Below are positions 8,221 to 17,010 of a DNA stretch of 64,000 nt, piece by piece. Every line of letters starts with the position of its first letter. Within the stretch, counting starts at the first letter, position 1. A model generated the notes under the pieces. That model did not search any database. It saw only the letters and a list, made by a program, of their open reading frames with translations, and was not told the origin of the DNA. This stretch comes from Roseitranquillus sp963709765 (GTDB lineage: Bacteria; Pseudomonadota; Alphaproteobacteria; Rhodobacterales; Rhodobacteraceae). Made by a program: the position numbers and the translations under genes. The stretch lies in the NCBI GenBank assembly GCA_963709765.1, contig CAVPXL010000003.1, forward strand, positions 248,001 through 312,000. The letters run 5' to 3'.

Positions 8221-8823
8221 ATGAGGATCGTCGGTGGACGCTGGCGCGGCCTGGGCCTGACGCCGGTCGGCAAGGGCGATGAAGCGGCGCGGCTGCGCCC
8301 GACCGCCGACCGGGTGCGCGAAGCCCTGTTCAACATGCTGACAAATGGTGCTCACGGAAATCTCGTGACCGAGGCGCGGGTGCTGGACCTGTTCGCGGGC
8401 ACGGGCGCGCTTGGCCTCGAGGCGCTGAGCCGAGGCGCGCGGCACACCACCTTCGTCGACGACGGGCGGACGGCCCAGTCCCTGATCCGGCGCAACGTGG
8501 ACCGCGCGCGCTGTGCCGACCAGATGACGCTTGTTGCGCGCAACGCGCTGCGCCTCGGGCGCAATCCGGGCGCGCCGTGCACCCTGGTCTTTCTCGACCC
8601 GCCCTATGGCCGCGGATTGGGGGCCCCGGCGCTGGATGCGGCGCGGGCCGGCGGCTGGCTCGCCCCCGGCGCCACGATCGTCTGGGAGGAGGCCGAAGCG
8701 CAGCAGCCGCCCGCCGGCTGCACGCCGCTCGACACCCGGCGCTTCGGCGCAGCGACCGTCACCCTGCTGCGGGCGGACGGGGAAGGTCGGGGTGGTGCGG
8801 GCGAACCCGATTCTCTAGGGTGA
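8221..8823 (+). CDS. rsmD: 16S rRNA (guanine(966)-N(2))-methyltransferase
   Basis: A 200-residue Rossmann-fold methyltransferase that methylates the 2-amino group of G966 in 16S rRNA on the small subunit. It starts MRIVGGRWRG, the family hallmark. The SAM-binding motif DLFAGTGALG is at 56-65 and the catalytic DPPY at 126-129. Length is a little above the usual 185. I placed the start at the ATG at 8221; the open frame extends far upstream but antisense to the peroxiredoxin gene, so that part is not coding. The last residues (GEGRGGAGEPD) look like an added tail. Confidence 0.93.
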   Translation: MRIVGGRWRGLGLTPVGKGDEAARLRPTADRVREALFNMLTNGAHGNLVTEARVLDLFAGTGALGLEALSRGARHTTFVDDGRTAQSLIRRNVDRARCADQMTLVARNALRLGRNPGAPCTLVFLDPPYGRGLGAPALDAARAGGWLAPGATIVWEEAEAQQPPAGCTPLDTRRFGAATVTLLRADGEGRGGAGEPDSLG

Positions 8824-8828
8824 GGGGC

Positions 8829-8999
8829 ATGGAGAGCGTCACGATCCGTCCCATGACGACCGGTGAGGAGGCCGACCGGCTTCCGGCACGGCCACCGCGA
8901 CGGAGCGAGCCCTTGCTGATGGGCGATATCCTCTGCGGTCCGGGCGGGCTTCCGCGCCTCTGGCAGGACTGGTCCGCGCGCGAGCCGTCGGAACGCTAG
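8829..8999 (+). CDS. Small hypothetical protein
   Basis: A possible 56-residue protein starting five bases after rsmD, rich in Arg, Pro and Glu (MESVTIRPMTTGEEADRL start). Nothing recognisable is in it. It overlaps the end of the convergent map gene by 4 bases. A weak GAGGGG stands before the ATG. It may be only an open frame. Confidence 0.3.
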   Translation: MESVTIRPMTTGEEADRLPARPPRRSEPLLMGDILCGPGGLPRLWQDWSAREPSER

Positions 9000-9811
9000 C
9001 CGACCCAGGTCGGGTGAAAGAGGTTCCCGGGCGAAAGCGTGAAGATCTCGAACCCGTCCGCCGTGACGCCCACCGAATGCTCGAACTGCGCCGAGAGCGA
9101 CTTGTCGCGCGTCACCGCCGTCCAGTCGTCGGCGAGCACCTTCGTCTCCGCCCGGCCGAGGTTCACCATCGGCTCGATGGTGAAGAACATCCCCTCTTCC
9201 AGAACCGGGCCCGTGCCCGGCCTGCCATAATGCAGAACGTTCGGAGGAGCGTGAAATACCCGGCCCAGACCGTGCCCACAGAAGTCGCGCACGACGCTCA
9301 TGCGTTGTCCTTCGACATACGATTGTATGGCGTGGCCGATGTCGCCGAAGGTGTTGCCCGGACGGACTGCCTCGATCCCGCGAAAGAGCGAATCGTGCGT
9401 CACCTGAATCAGTCGCTCGGCCTTTCGCGGCAGCTTTCCGGCCACGAACATGCGGCTCGTGTCGCCGAACCAGCCGTCCAGGATCACCGTCACGTCGATG
9501 TTCAGGATGTCGCCGTCCTTCAGCACCTTCGGCCCCGGTATGCCGTGACAGACGACGTGGTTCACGCTGATGCAGCTCGCGTGCTGGTAGCCCTTGTAGC
9601 CGATCGTCGCCGACACCGCGCCGGCCTCGCCCACGCGCCGGGTGATGAAGGCGTCGAGGTCGGCGGTGGCGATTCCGGGGATCACTTGCGGAGCGATCTC
9701 GTCGAGGATGCGCGCGGCCAGCTCGCCCGCGCGATGCATCCCGGCGAAATCGTCCGGGTCATGCAGCCGGATCCCGTCCCTGGTCAGGCGCCCGTGATGC
9801 AGATCGTCCAT
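8996..9811 (-). CDS. map: Type I methionine aminopeptidase
   Basis: A 271-residue dinuclear metallopeptidase that removes the initiator Met from new proteins. All five metal ligands are visible: D106, D117, H180, E213 and E244, with the substrate His at 89. The N-terminal MDDLHHGRLTRDGI is a normal start for rhodobacterial Map, so the ATG at 9811 was chosen although the frame is open further upstream. The sfsA gene lies upstream on the same strand (64 bases between), so the two may be co-transcribed. Confidence 0.95.
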   Translation of the reverse strand: MDDLHHGRLTRDGIRLHDPDDFAGMHRAGELAARILDEIAPQVIPGIATADLDAFITRRVGEAGAVSATIGYKGYQHASCISVNHVVCHGIPGPKVLKDGDILNIDVTVILDGWFGDTSRMFVAGKLPRKAERLIQVTHDSLFRGIEAVRPGNTFGDIGHAIQSYVEGQRMSVVRDFCGHGLGRVFHAPPNVLHYGRPGTGPVLEEGMFFTIEPMVNLGRAETKVLADDWTAVTRDKSLSAQFEHSVGVTADGFEIFTLSPGNLFHPTWVG

Positions 9812-9875
9812 GTACAAGTCTCCGGAACCCTTCGATGCACCAAATAGGCGAATTGCGGCGTCTATTCCAGATCCG

Positions 9876-10592
9876 TCAGGGAATCTGTCCTTCGTCGACC
9901 GGCATCGCGCCGGCCAGACAGACGCCGCTCGTGTCGATGCGCGTTCCGTGACAGATCGCCTCGACCCCGGCCCGCGCCGCCAGATCGAAGGCGCGGCCGT
10001 AGGCGGGGTCGAGGTCGCGCGCAAGTTGCATCCGGGCGCAATCGCTCCGCTGCACCACGTAGAGCATCACCGCGCGGTGCCCTGCGCCCGCCATGTCGGC
10101 CAGCTCTGCCAGGTGCCGCGCGCCGCGTGCCGTGACGCAATCGGGGAATTCGGCCAGATCGCCCGTCCGCCGCAGGTGGACGTTCTTCACCTCCACATAC
10201 GCATCCGGCAGACCGGGGCCGCGCAGCAGGAAGTCGATCCGGCTCTGCTTGCCATAGTGCTGTTCTGGCCGGACCTCGGCGTAGCCCGCCAGCGTGCCGA
10301 TCCGGCCCGCCCGCAGTGCTTCGGCCACGACCCGGTTCGGCACCGCGGTGTCGATGCCCGCCAGATGTCCGCCCCGCAGCTCGACCAGCCGCCAGCCAAA
10401 GCCCAGCTTGCGGCGCGGATCGTCGTTGGGTTCGAGCCAGATCCGCGATCCCGGCTCGGCCAGCCCCAGCATCGCACCGGGATTGGGACAATGCGCCGTG
10501 ACCGTGCGGCCGTCCTCCAGCACCGCGTCCGCAAGGAAGCGCTTGTAGCGGCGAACCAGTCGCGCGCGGATCAGGGGGCTGGCAAAGCGCAT
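9876..10592 (-). CDS. sfsA: SfsA family protein (sugar fermentation stimulation protein homologue)
   Basis: A 238-residue SfsA protein. The family has an N-terminal OB-like DNA-binding domain and a C-terminal nuclease-like fold; the exact role is unclear (in E. coli it was linked to maltose gene expression). Signature stretches are HCPNPGAMLGL near residue 34, the mid-protein acidic/basic core SRIDFLLRG and YVEVKNVHL, and FPDCVTARGARHL. The start (MRFASPLIRARLVRRYKRFLAD) matches the family. It is divergent from the CinA-like gene, with 51 bases between the starts. Confidence 0.93.
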   Translation of the reverse strand: MRFASPLIRARLVRRYKRFLADAVLEDGRTVTAHCPNPGAMLGLAEPGSRIWLEPNDDPRRKLGFGWRLVELRGGHLAGIDTAVPNRVVAEALRAGRIGTLAGYAEVRPEQHYGKQSRIDFLLRGPGLPDAYVEVKNVHLRRTGDLAEFPDCVTARGARHLAELADMAGAGHRAVMLYVVQRSDCARMQLARDLDPAYGRAFDLAARAGVEAICHGTRIDTSGVCLAGAMPVDEGQIP

Positions 10593-10643
10593 GGCGGCCT
10601 GCCTATACCGCAGGAGGAAGGCGCGGCAACCGGAGAGGCAGGG

Positions 10644-11381
10644 ATGGCACGGAGCGGCAATCCAACGGCGGCGATGCTGGTGATCGGCGACGAGATCCTG
10701 TCGGGCCGCACGCGCGATTCGAACCTGCACCATCTCGCGCAGGAGCTCGCCGGGCGCGGCATCGACCTGATCGAGGCGCGCGTGGTGCGCGACGACGCGG
10801 GGGCGATCGTCGCGGCGGTCCGGTCGCTGTCGGCCGCCTGCACCCATGTCTTCACCACGGGCGGCATCGGCCCCACCCATGACGACATCACCGCAGAGGC
10901 GGTGGCGCGGGCCTTCGACACCCCGATCGGCGTGCGCGACGATGCCCGCACGATCCTTCAATCCCACTATGCGCAGACCGGGCGGGAGCTGAACGCGGCG
11001 CGGCTGCGGATGGCGCAGATACCCGAGGGCGCCGCACTGATCGACAACCCGGTCTCGGCCGCGCCCGGCTTCACCCTCGGGAACGTGCACGTCATGGCGG
11101 GTGTCCCCGAGATATTCCACGCCATGCTGGCCTCGCTCCTGTCGCGGCTTGCCGGCGGCGCGCCGCTGCTCAGCCAGTCGCTGCGGATCGAGCACGGCGA
11201 GGGCGACATCGCCGCGCCGCTGTCGGATCTCGCCGCGGCGTATCCGGATCTCTCGTTCGGCAGCTATCCGTTCCAGCAGGACGGGATGCACGGGGCCCAT
11301 GTGGTGGTGCGCGGGACGGATGCGCGGCAACTCGACGCCGCCATGACGCGCCTTGCGCAGACCTTCGGCCTCGCAACGTGA
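10644..11381 (+). CDS. CinA N-terminal domain (molybdopterin-binding-like) protein
   Basis: A 245-residue protein with only the MoCF_biosynth/CinA-N domain: AMLVIGDEILSGRTRDSN at the start and the family signature TTGGIGPTHDDIT near residue 73. It lacks the C-terminal nicotinamide-nucleotide deamidase domain of full CinA. Such short homologues are common in Alphaproteobacteria and may have ADP-ribose/NAD-related hydrolase activity, which is not shown by sequence alone. A purine-rich site precedes the ATG. Its stop overlaps the GTG start of the next gene (GTGA), starting a three-gene operon. Confidence 0.9.
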   Translation: MARSGNPTAAMLVIGDEILSGRTRDSNLHHLAQELAGRGIDLIEARVVRDDAGAIVAAVRSLSAACTHVFTTGGIGPTHDDITAEAVARAFDTPIGVRDDARTILQSHYAQTGRELNAARLRMAQIPEGAALIDNPVSAAPGFTLGNVHVMAGVPEIFHAMLASLLSRLAGGAPLLSQSLRIEHGEGDIAAPLSDLAAAYPDLSFGSYPFQQDGMHGAHVVVRGTDARQLDAAMTRLAQTFGLAT

Positions 11382-12100
11382 CGCCGGGCGACGACCGGCT
11401 GGTCGCGGCGATGGCGGCAACTTGGCCGCCCGCGGCGACACGGCCCTCGGGTCCGTGGCTTCTGCGCGACGGTCAGGACGGGGGCAAGCGCGTCTCGGCC
11501 GCGACGGCGCGGGGGCCCGTCACGCCGGACGACATCGCCGCGCTCGAGGCCAGCGCGCGCGAGGCGGACCAGCCGGCGCTGGTGATGGTCAGGTACGAGG
11601 AAACCACGCTCGATGCCGACCTCGCCGAGGCGGGATGGCAAGTCATTGATCCGGTTGTCCTTTATGTTGCGCCCGTGGATGCCGTGTCGGCGCCGCTGCC
11701 ATTCGCGTCGGCGTTCGCCGCGTGGGAACCGCTGGCGATCATGCGCGCGATCTGGGCCGAGGGCGGGATCGGGCCGGGGCGGCTGGCGGTCATGGCGCGC
11801 GCCGAGGGGCCGAAGACGGCGCTTGTGGTGCGCGCCAACGACCGCGCGGCGGGGACGGCGTTCGTGGCGGTGTCGGACGGGATCGCGATGGTGCACGCGA
11901 TCGAGGTGCGGCCGCGGCACCGGCGGGCGGGGGCGGGGCGGCTTCTGATGCAGGGCGCGGCGCGCTGGGCCGAGCGGCAGGGGGCAAGCCATGTCGGCCT
12001 GGCGGTGACCGAGGCGAACACGGCCGCGCGGGGCCTCTACGCCAGGATGGGGATGCGGGAGGCCGCGCGTTATCACTACAGAATCAAGGAGTTGTCATGA
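11378..12100 (+). CDS. GNAT family N-acetyltransferase
   Basis: A 240-residue acetyl-CoA-dependent acetyltransferase. The C-terminal half holds the acetyl-CoA motif (IEVRPRHRRAGAGRLLM, about 170-187) and the closing strand GLYARMGMREAARYHYRIK. The N-terminal half is a degenerate GNAT-like repeat (GPWLLRDGQDGGKRVSAAT), as in two-domain enzymes of Rhodobacteraceae. The substrate is unknown. The GTG start overlaps the upstream stop and its own stop overlaps the next ATG, so the three genes are translated together. Confidence 0.85.
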   Translation: MTPGDDRLVAAMAATWPPAATRPSGPWLLRDGQDGGKRVSAATARGPVTPDDIAALEASAREADQPALVMVRYEETTLDADLAEAGWQVIDPVVLYVAPVDAVSAPLPFASAFAAWEPLAIMRAIWAEGGIGPGRLAVMARAEGPKTALVVRANDRAAGTAFVAVSDGIAMVHAIEVRPRHRRAGAGRLLMQGAARWAERQGASHVGLAVTEANTAARGLYARMGMREAARYHYRIKELS

Positions 12101-12666
12101 AAACCGAGAGCCCGACCGCGCTCGATCTGCCACAGGTGGAACCGCTGCCGGAGGCGACGCAGAAGTATTTCGCCATCTGCCAGGAAAAGCTCGGCATGGT
12201 GCCGAACGTGCTGCGGGCCCATGCGTTCGACATCGCGAAACTCGATGCGTTTACAGCGCTTTACAACGACCTGATGCTGGGCGACAGCAGCCTCGACAAA
12301 CTCGAGCGCGAGATGATCGCGGTGGTCGTGTCGGCGGTAAACCGTTGTTTCTATTGCCTTGTGGCGCATGGTGCGGCGGTCAGGCAATTGTCGGGCGATC
12401 CGGTACTGGGCGAGATGCTGGTGATGAACTGGCGCGTGGCGGACCTCGACGCGCGTCGGACGGCGATGCTCTCATTCGCGGAAAAGCTAACGAAATCAAG
12501 CGCGGACGTGGTCGAGGCCGACCGTCAGGCGCTGCGCGATGCGGGGTTTTCGGACCGCGACATCTGGGACATCGCGTCGGTGGCGGGGTTCTTCAACATG
12601 ACCAACCGGGTCGCGTCGGGCACCGCCATGGTGCCGAACCCGGAATATCATGGGCTCCATCGCTAG
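12097..12666 (+). CDS. Peroxidase-related enzyme (carboxymuconolactone decarboxylase/AhpD-like)
   Basis: A 189-residue AhpD-like protein. The redox CxxC pair is C84/C87 followed by His91 (CFYCLVAHG), and the preceding acidic residue of the relay is in LEREMIAVVV. Family members act as alkylhydroperoxidases or disulfide reductases in the cytoplasm. It begins where the GNAT gene ends (ATGA overlap). The physiological peroxide and electron donor are not known. Confidence 0.9.
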   Translation: MKTESPTALDLPQVEPLPEATQKYFAICQEKLGMVPNVLRAHAFDIAKLDAFTALYNDLMLGDSSLDKLEREMIAVVVSAVNRCFYCLVAHGAAVRQLSGDPVLGEMLVMNWRVADLDARRTAMLSFAEKLTKSSADVVEADRQALRDAGFSDRDIWDIASVAGFFNMTNRVASGTAMVPNPEYHGLHR

Positions 12667-12793
12667 GGCCGGTTCTTGCAACTTCGTGCAGATTTCGACC
12701 CCCCCGTTTTAAACTTCTGACAAGAAATCGGGGCGGATCCTAACATCTTTAACGCGGCGAATCCGGGCGCGCGGGGGCGCGCCCGGCGGATCG

Positions 12794-13699
12794 CTACCAG
12801 GTCCCGGAGGACTTGTCGGCGAAGGACTCGGCCAGGTAGTCGATGAAGGCGCGCACCTTGGGCGCGACGTGCTGGCCCGGCGGGAAGACGGCGTAGATGT
12901 TCTGAACGTCGCGCGGCAGGGCGGGGATCGCCTCTTCGAGCAGGCCGTCGCGCAGCGCGGGCGCATGGAGGTAGCAGGGCAGGCAGGCGATGCCGTGCCC
13001 CTCGATCGCGGCGTCGAGCAGTGCGCGGCCGTCGTTCATGGTCAGGCGTCCGGCGGTGCGGATCTGGCGCACCTCGCCCGAGGGCGCGAGCAGGCGCCAG
13101 ACGCTGCTGGTGGGCTGGCTGCCGTGGTGCAGGAGCTGGTGCTCGTTGAGATCGTCGATGCGCAGCGGGCGGCCACGGCGCTGGAAGTAAGAGGGCGCGC
13201 CGACCAGGCGCTGCGCGGTCTCGGCCAGCTTGCGGGCGCGCTGGGTGCTGTCCTCCATGGTGCCGATGCGGATCGCCATGTCGAAGCCTTCGGAGATCAG
13301 CTCGGGGTAGCTGTCGTCGAAGGTCAGGCTGACGGTGATGTCGGGGTAGCGGTCGAGGAAGGCGCCGATGCGCGGGGCCACATGCGCGACACCGAGATCG
13401 GCGGCGACCGAGACCCGCAGCAGGCCCGAGGGGCTGGATTGCATGGAATTGACCAGCGCGTCGGCTTCGCCGGCATCGTTGAGCACCCGCCGGGCCCGGT
13501 CGTAATAGGCCAGGCCGATCTCGGTCGGGGAGACCCGGCGGGTGGTGCGGTTGAGCAGCCGCGCGCCGAGCCGCAATTCCAGCGAGGAGACGTGCTTGGA
13601 GACGGCCGACTTGGAAATGCCGAGCTTGCGCGCGGCGTCGGTGAAACCGCCCTGGTCCACCACGGTGGCAAAGGCCTCCATCTCGCTCAGGCGGTCCAT
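12794..13699 (-). CDS. LysR family transcriptional regulator
   Basis: A 301-residue LysR-type regulator. The N-terminal winged helix-turn-helix is at about 1-60 (MDRLSEMEAFATVVDQGGF, then ISKSAVSKHVSSLE) and a two-lobed LysR substrate domain occupies about 90-295. The sequence is of the CrgA/PecT-like group common in Proteobacteria. The ATG at 13699 is the family start; the frame stays open another 127 codons upstream but only as a shadow. Target genes and ligand are unknown; the upstream neighbour on the other strand is an exported VPLPA protein. Confidence 0.92.
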   Translation of the reverse strand: MDRLSEMEAFATVVDQGGFTDAARKLGISKSAVSKHVSSLELRLGARLLNRTTRRVSPTEIGLAYYDRARRVLNDAGEADALVNSMQSSPSGLLRVSVAADLGVAHVAPRIGAFLDRYPDITVSLTFDDSYPELISEGFDMAIRIGTMEDSTQRARKLAETAQRLVGAPSYFQRRGRPLRIDDLNEHQLLHHGSQPTSSVWRLLAPSGEVRQIRTAGRLTMNDGRALLDAAIEGHGIACLPCYLHAPALRDGLLEEAIPALPRDVQNIYAVFPPGQHVAPKVRAFIDYLAESFADKSSGTW

Positions 13700-13847
13700 C
13701 TGCGCCCCTCCCTTCCGGTGTTTCCGATTTCGGAACGGTGTGTGGCGACGAATTGGGGCGGGAATGTGGCGCGGGCCCCGGAAGCGGGAGGTGAGGTTAA
13801 CGAACAGGTTGGGATGGCACGGGTTTCCCGGCTCCTGCGGTTCGAGA

Positions 13848-14224
13848 ATGGGGGAGGTGGAAATCAGGCGTCGTTTGGCGGCAATGGGTCCGGCCTTGGC
13901 GTCCGCCCTGTGGGTCTGCGTGGCGCAGGCCGCGGTGGTCCATTGGACCGTCTTCAATCCCGAGGGTGAGTCGGAAAGTTCGGTGGGAATCGCGGTCGAC
14001 GGAAGTCTGGACGACATGCTCTTCAACCAGAACCGACAGCGGTTGGTCTTTCCGGGTTCCAGCAACTTCGGGCAGAACATCGTCGGTTCGGGTGCGTTCC
14101 TTGTCGACGATGGCGGGAACGGGTCGCCGGGGGCGGTGTCGCGCCGGTGCCGGTGCCGGCGCCGTTGTTGCTTCTGGCCGGGGCGCTGGGCGTGCCTGGG
14201 CTGTGGCGCCGGGCGCGGCCGTGA
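13848..14224 (+). CDS. Exported VPLPA-CTERM-like protein, frameshifted as read
   Basis: After repair, a protein of about 125 residues: signal peptide (MGPALASALWVCVAQAA, inner part), a short extracellular body (NPEGESESSVGIAVDG, QNIVGSGAFLVDDGG), and a C-terminal sorting tail VPVPAPLLLLAGALG followed by basic residues. As read, a run of five Gs (14129-14133) breaks the frame just before the tail. One extra G makes a continuous reading to the stop at 14222-14224. The tail is the VPLPA/PEP-CTERM signal handled by exosortase-type systems in Rhodobacteraceae. The start may instead be the ATG at 13884. Confidence 0.72.
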
Positions 14225-14245
14225 GACCGCGCCCGGAATGAAGTG

Positions 14246-15979
14246 TCAGAGGTCCATGTAGACGTGTTTCTCGGCCTTGGCGCCCGGGTGGGTCACCGCG
14301 CCGAGACGGGTGGGGCCGACGAGCTGCGCGTATTTCCAGAGCGCGCCGGAGGCGTAGAGCGTTTCGCGCGGGCCCGACCAGTCGGCGCGGCGGGCGGCCA
14401 TGTCCTCGTCGGTGACGTCGACGCTGATCTGCCCCTGCAGCGCGTCGATGGTGATGACGTCGCCGTCGCGCAGGAGCGCGATCGGCCCGCCGTGCGCCGC
14501 CTCGGGGCCGACATGGCCGATGCAGAAGCCCCGCGTCGCGCCCGAGAAGCGCCCGTCGGTGATCAGCGCCACCTTCTTGCCAATCCCCTGGCCCGACAGC
14601 GCCGCGGTGGTGGCCAGCATCTCGCGCATCCCCGGGCCTCCGGCGGGCCCCTCGTTGCGGATCACCAGCACCTCGCCCTCGGAATAGGCGCGGGCCTTGA
14701 CCGCGGCGAAGGCGTCCTCCTCGCATTCGAAGACGCGCGCCGGGCCGGTGAAGACCTGCTCGGCCTCGGTCATGCCCGCGACCTTCACGATGGCGCCGTC
14801 GGGGGCGAGGTTGCCCTTGAGGCCGACCACGCCGCCGGTCTGGCTGAGCGGGGCGGAGACGGGGTGGATGACGCGGCCGTCGGCCTCGCGGGTGACGCGG
14901 TCGATCTCCTCGCCGATGGAGCGGCCGGTGACGGTCATGCACTCCTCGTGGAGGAGGCCGGCCTTGTGCAGCTCCTTCATCACGACGGGGACGCCGCCGG
15001 CCTCGTAGAGGTCCTTGGCGACGAACTGTCCGCCGGGCTTGAGATCGACGAAATAGGGGGTGTCGCGGAAGATGGCGCAGACATCGTCGAGGTCGAAGTC
15101 GATCCCGGCCTCGTGGGCGATGGCCGGCAGGTGCAGGCCGGCATTGGTCGAGCCGCCGGTGCAGGCGACGACCCGGGCGGCGTTCTCGAGCGACTTGCGG
15201 GTGACGATGTCGCGGGCGCGGATGTTCTTCTCCAGCAGGTTCATCACCGCCTCGCCGGAGGCCTCGGCGTACTGGTCGCGGCTTTCGTAGGGGGCGGGGG
15301 CGCCGGAGGAGTTGGGCAGGGCAAGGCCGATGGCCTCGGAGACGCAGGCCATGGTGTTGGCGGTGAACTGGCCGCCGCAGGCGCCCGCGCTGGGGCAGGC
15401 GACGCGCTCGAGGATGGCGAGCTGTTCGTCGGAGTAATTGCCGGCCTGGTGCTGGCCCACGGCCTCGAACACGTCCTGCACGGTGACGTCGTGACCGTCG
15501 AGCCGGCCCGGAAGGATCGAGCCGCCGTAGATGAAGACCGAGGGCACGTTGAGGCGGACCATGGCCATCATCATGCCGGGCAGCGACTTGTCGCAGCCGG
15601 CGAGGCCGACGATCGCGTCGTAGCAATGGCCGCGCATGGTGAGCTCGACGGTGTCGGCGATGGCCTCGCGGGAGGCGAGCGAGGAGCGCATCCCCTCGTG
15701 GCCCATGGCGATGCCGTCGGTGACGGTGATGGTGGTGAATTCGCGCGGGGTGCCGGAGGCGGCCTTGACGCCGAGCTTGACCGCCTGCGCCTGGCGGGAG
15801 AGCGCGATGTTGCACGGCGCGGCCTCGTTCCAGCAGGTGGCGACGCCGACAAAGGGCTGGGCGATCTCGTCCTCGTTGAGGCCCATCGCGTAGTAGTAGG
15901 ACCGGTGCGGCGCCCGCGAGGGGCCTTCGGTGACGTGGCGGCTGGGCAGCCGGGATTTGTCGAATTTGCGCTTGAGCAC
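14246..15979 (-). CDS. ilvD: Dihydroxy-acid dehydratase
   Basis: A 577-residue enzyme that dehydrates 2,3-dihydroxy-isovalerate and -methylvalerate in valine, leucine and isoleucine synthesis. The iron-sulfur cluster cysteines are in TCWNEAAPC, GLAGCDKSLPG and PSAGACGGQF. The C-terminal ITDGRFSGATRGFCIGHV is a family signature. I used the GTG at 15979 (giving MLKRKFDKSRLPS), with GAGG about nine bases before it; no ATG is near. The open frame upstream (to 16792) is Pro/Arg-rich noise. Length agrees with the family. Confidence 0.94.
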   Translation of the reverse strand: MLKRKFDKSRLPSRHVTEGPSRAPHRSYYYAMGLNEDEIAQPFVGVATCWNEAAPCNIALSRQAQAVKLGVKAASGTPREFTTITVTDGIAMGHEGMRSSLASREAIADTVELTMRGHCYDAIVGLAGCDKSLPGMMMAMVRLNVPSVFIYGGSILPGRLDGHDVTVQDVFEAVGQHQAGNYSDEQLAILERVACPSAGACGGQFTANTMACVSEAIGLALPNSSGAPAPYESRDQYAEASGEAVMNLLEKNIRARDIVTRKSLENAARVVACTGGSTNAGLHLPAIAHEAGIDFDLDDVCAIFRDTPYFVDLKPGGQFVAKDLYEAGGVPVVMKELHKAGLLHEECMTVTGRSIGEEIDRVTREADGRVIHPVSAPLSQTGGVVGLKGNLAPDGAIVKVAGMTEAEQVFTGPARVFECEEDAFAAVKARAYSEGEVLVIRNEGPAGGPGMREMLATTAALSGQGIGKKVALITDGRFSGATRGFCIGHVGPEAAHGGPIALLRDGDVITIDALQGQISVDVTDEDMAARRADWSGPRETLYASGALWKYAQLVGPTRLGAVTHPGAKAEKHVYMDL

Positions 15980-16319
15980 TTGGGGGCCTCGTCTGTCTCG
16001 CTGAGACTTCGGGATACGTGAGGCGCCGGGTCGGCACAAGCGCGAGACGCCGCGGGCCGGGCGTGACCGGAGGGACGGGCGGCCGGGGCGAGGGCGAGGG
16101 CAGAAGGGAGCGGCGGGGGAGGCGGATCCGCCAGCGAGGCGCGGCGGCCCGGGATCCGCGGATGCGGGGCGGGCGGAAGCCGGGCGGTCGGAGTCGTCGG
16201 ACGGCCGGGGCTGCGGTGTGATGCGGGAGGCCGCAGGACGAGTGGCGCGGGGGAGCGGGCCGGACTGGCGCGCCGTGCTTCGGGCCCGGCGGCGCTCTGG
16301 TCGGGAGGTCGGGCGCGGT
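15980..16319. other. Intergenic stretch upstream of ilvD
   Basis: About 340 extremely GC-rich bases between the ilvD start and the end of the next minus-strand gene. It should contain the ilvD promoter and leader, but I find no convincing promoter, terminator or leader peptide by eye. Confidence 0.4.
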
Positions 16320-16874
16320 TCAGCCGGCGAGGGCGCCGCGCAGGCCGGGGGCGAGGGCGCGCAGGCCGGCGACCGGACGGCGACGGGCGCGCCGCGCGGG
16401 ATCGTACGGCATCGCGGGCAGGGCCGGGTCGGCGAACCCGCCGAGCGTCTGGCCGCCGGAAAGCCAGGTGGTGGAGTTGAAGACGATCGGGCCGCCACGG
16501 CTGGAGAACAGCACGGCCACCGCGTTGCCGGTGACGTCGGGGGCGACGTTCCGGGTCTGGCCGAGGGGAGCGAAGGCGCGGCCGGTGTAGGACAGCCCCT
16601 CGCTGGTGCCGTTGCGCAGGGCGAGCACCTGACGGCGGCCCCACCACAATGCGGCGAGCAGGTCGGCGGGGCCGAATTCGCCGTGCCGGTTGCTCTCGTC
16701 GCAGGGCGCCAGGCGCAGGAAGCCGATGCGGTCGGCGGCGGGCGCGCCGAGGGCGTCGGCCTGGTCGGACGACAGGCTCCAGACCCCGCCATGCTCGATG
16801 TCGAGCGGAGCGGTCCGGGTGCGGGTCTGGTCGGCGGCGGCGGCGCGGCGGAACTGGAGCATCTGGCGACTCAT
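16320..16874 (-). CDS. Hypothetical protein
   Basis: A 184-residue protein I do not recognise. It is soluble with no signal peptide. Its middle section (FLRLAPCDESNRHGEFGPAD, then LAALWWGRRQVLALRNG) looks folded, while the last 40 residues are Arg/Pro/Ala-rich. Codon use is as GC-rich as the neighbours, and the frame is bounded by a sensible ATG. It could share a transcript with ilvD, but 340 bases separate them. Confidence 0.6.
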   Translation of the reverse strand: MSRQMLQFRRAAAADQTRTRTAPLDIEHGGVWSLSSDQADALGAPAADRIGFLRLAPCDESNRHGEFGPADLLAALWWGRRQVLALRNGTSEGLSYTGRAFAPLGQTRNVAPDVTGNAVAVLFSSRGGPIVFNSTTWLSGGQTLGGFADPALPAMPYDPARRARRRPVAGLRALAPGLRGALAG

Positions 16875-17010
16875 CGGCAGGGTGAAAGCATCTGGCGAAA
16901 GTAGGCCCGCGCCCCTAAGAGCCCCTTAACGGCGCAGGCTGTGCGCGCGCAATTCGCGCGGGCCGCGATGCGGCTTTGCCGGGCGCCGCCCGGGCAGGGA
17001 GAGAAGACGC

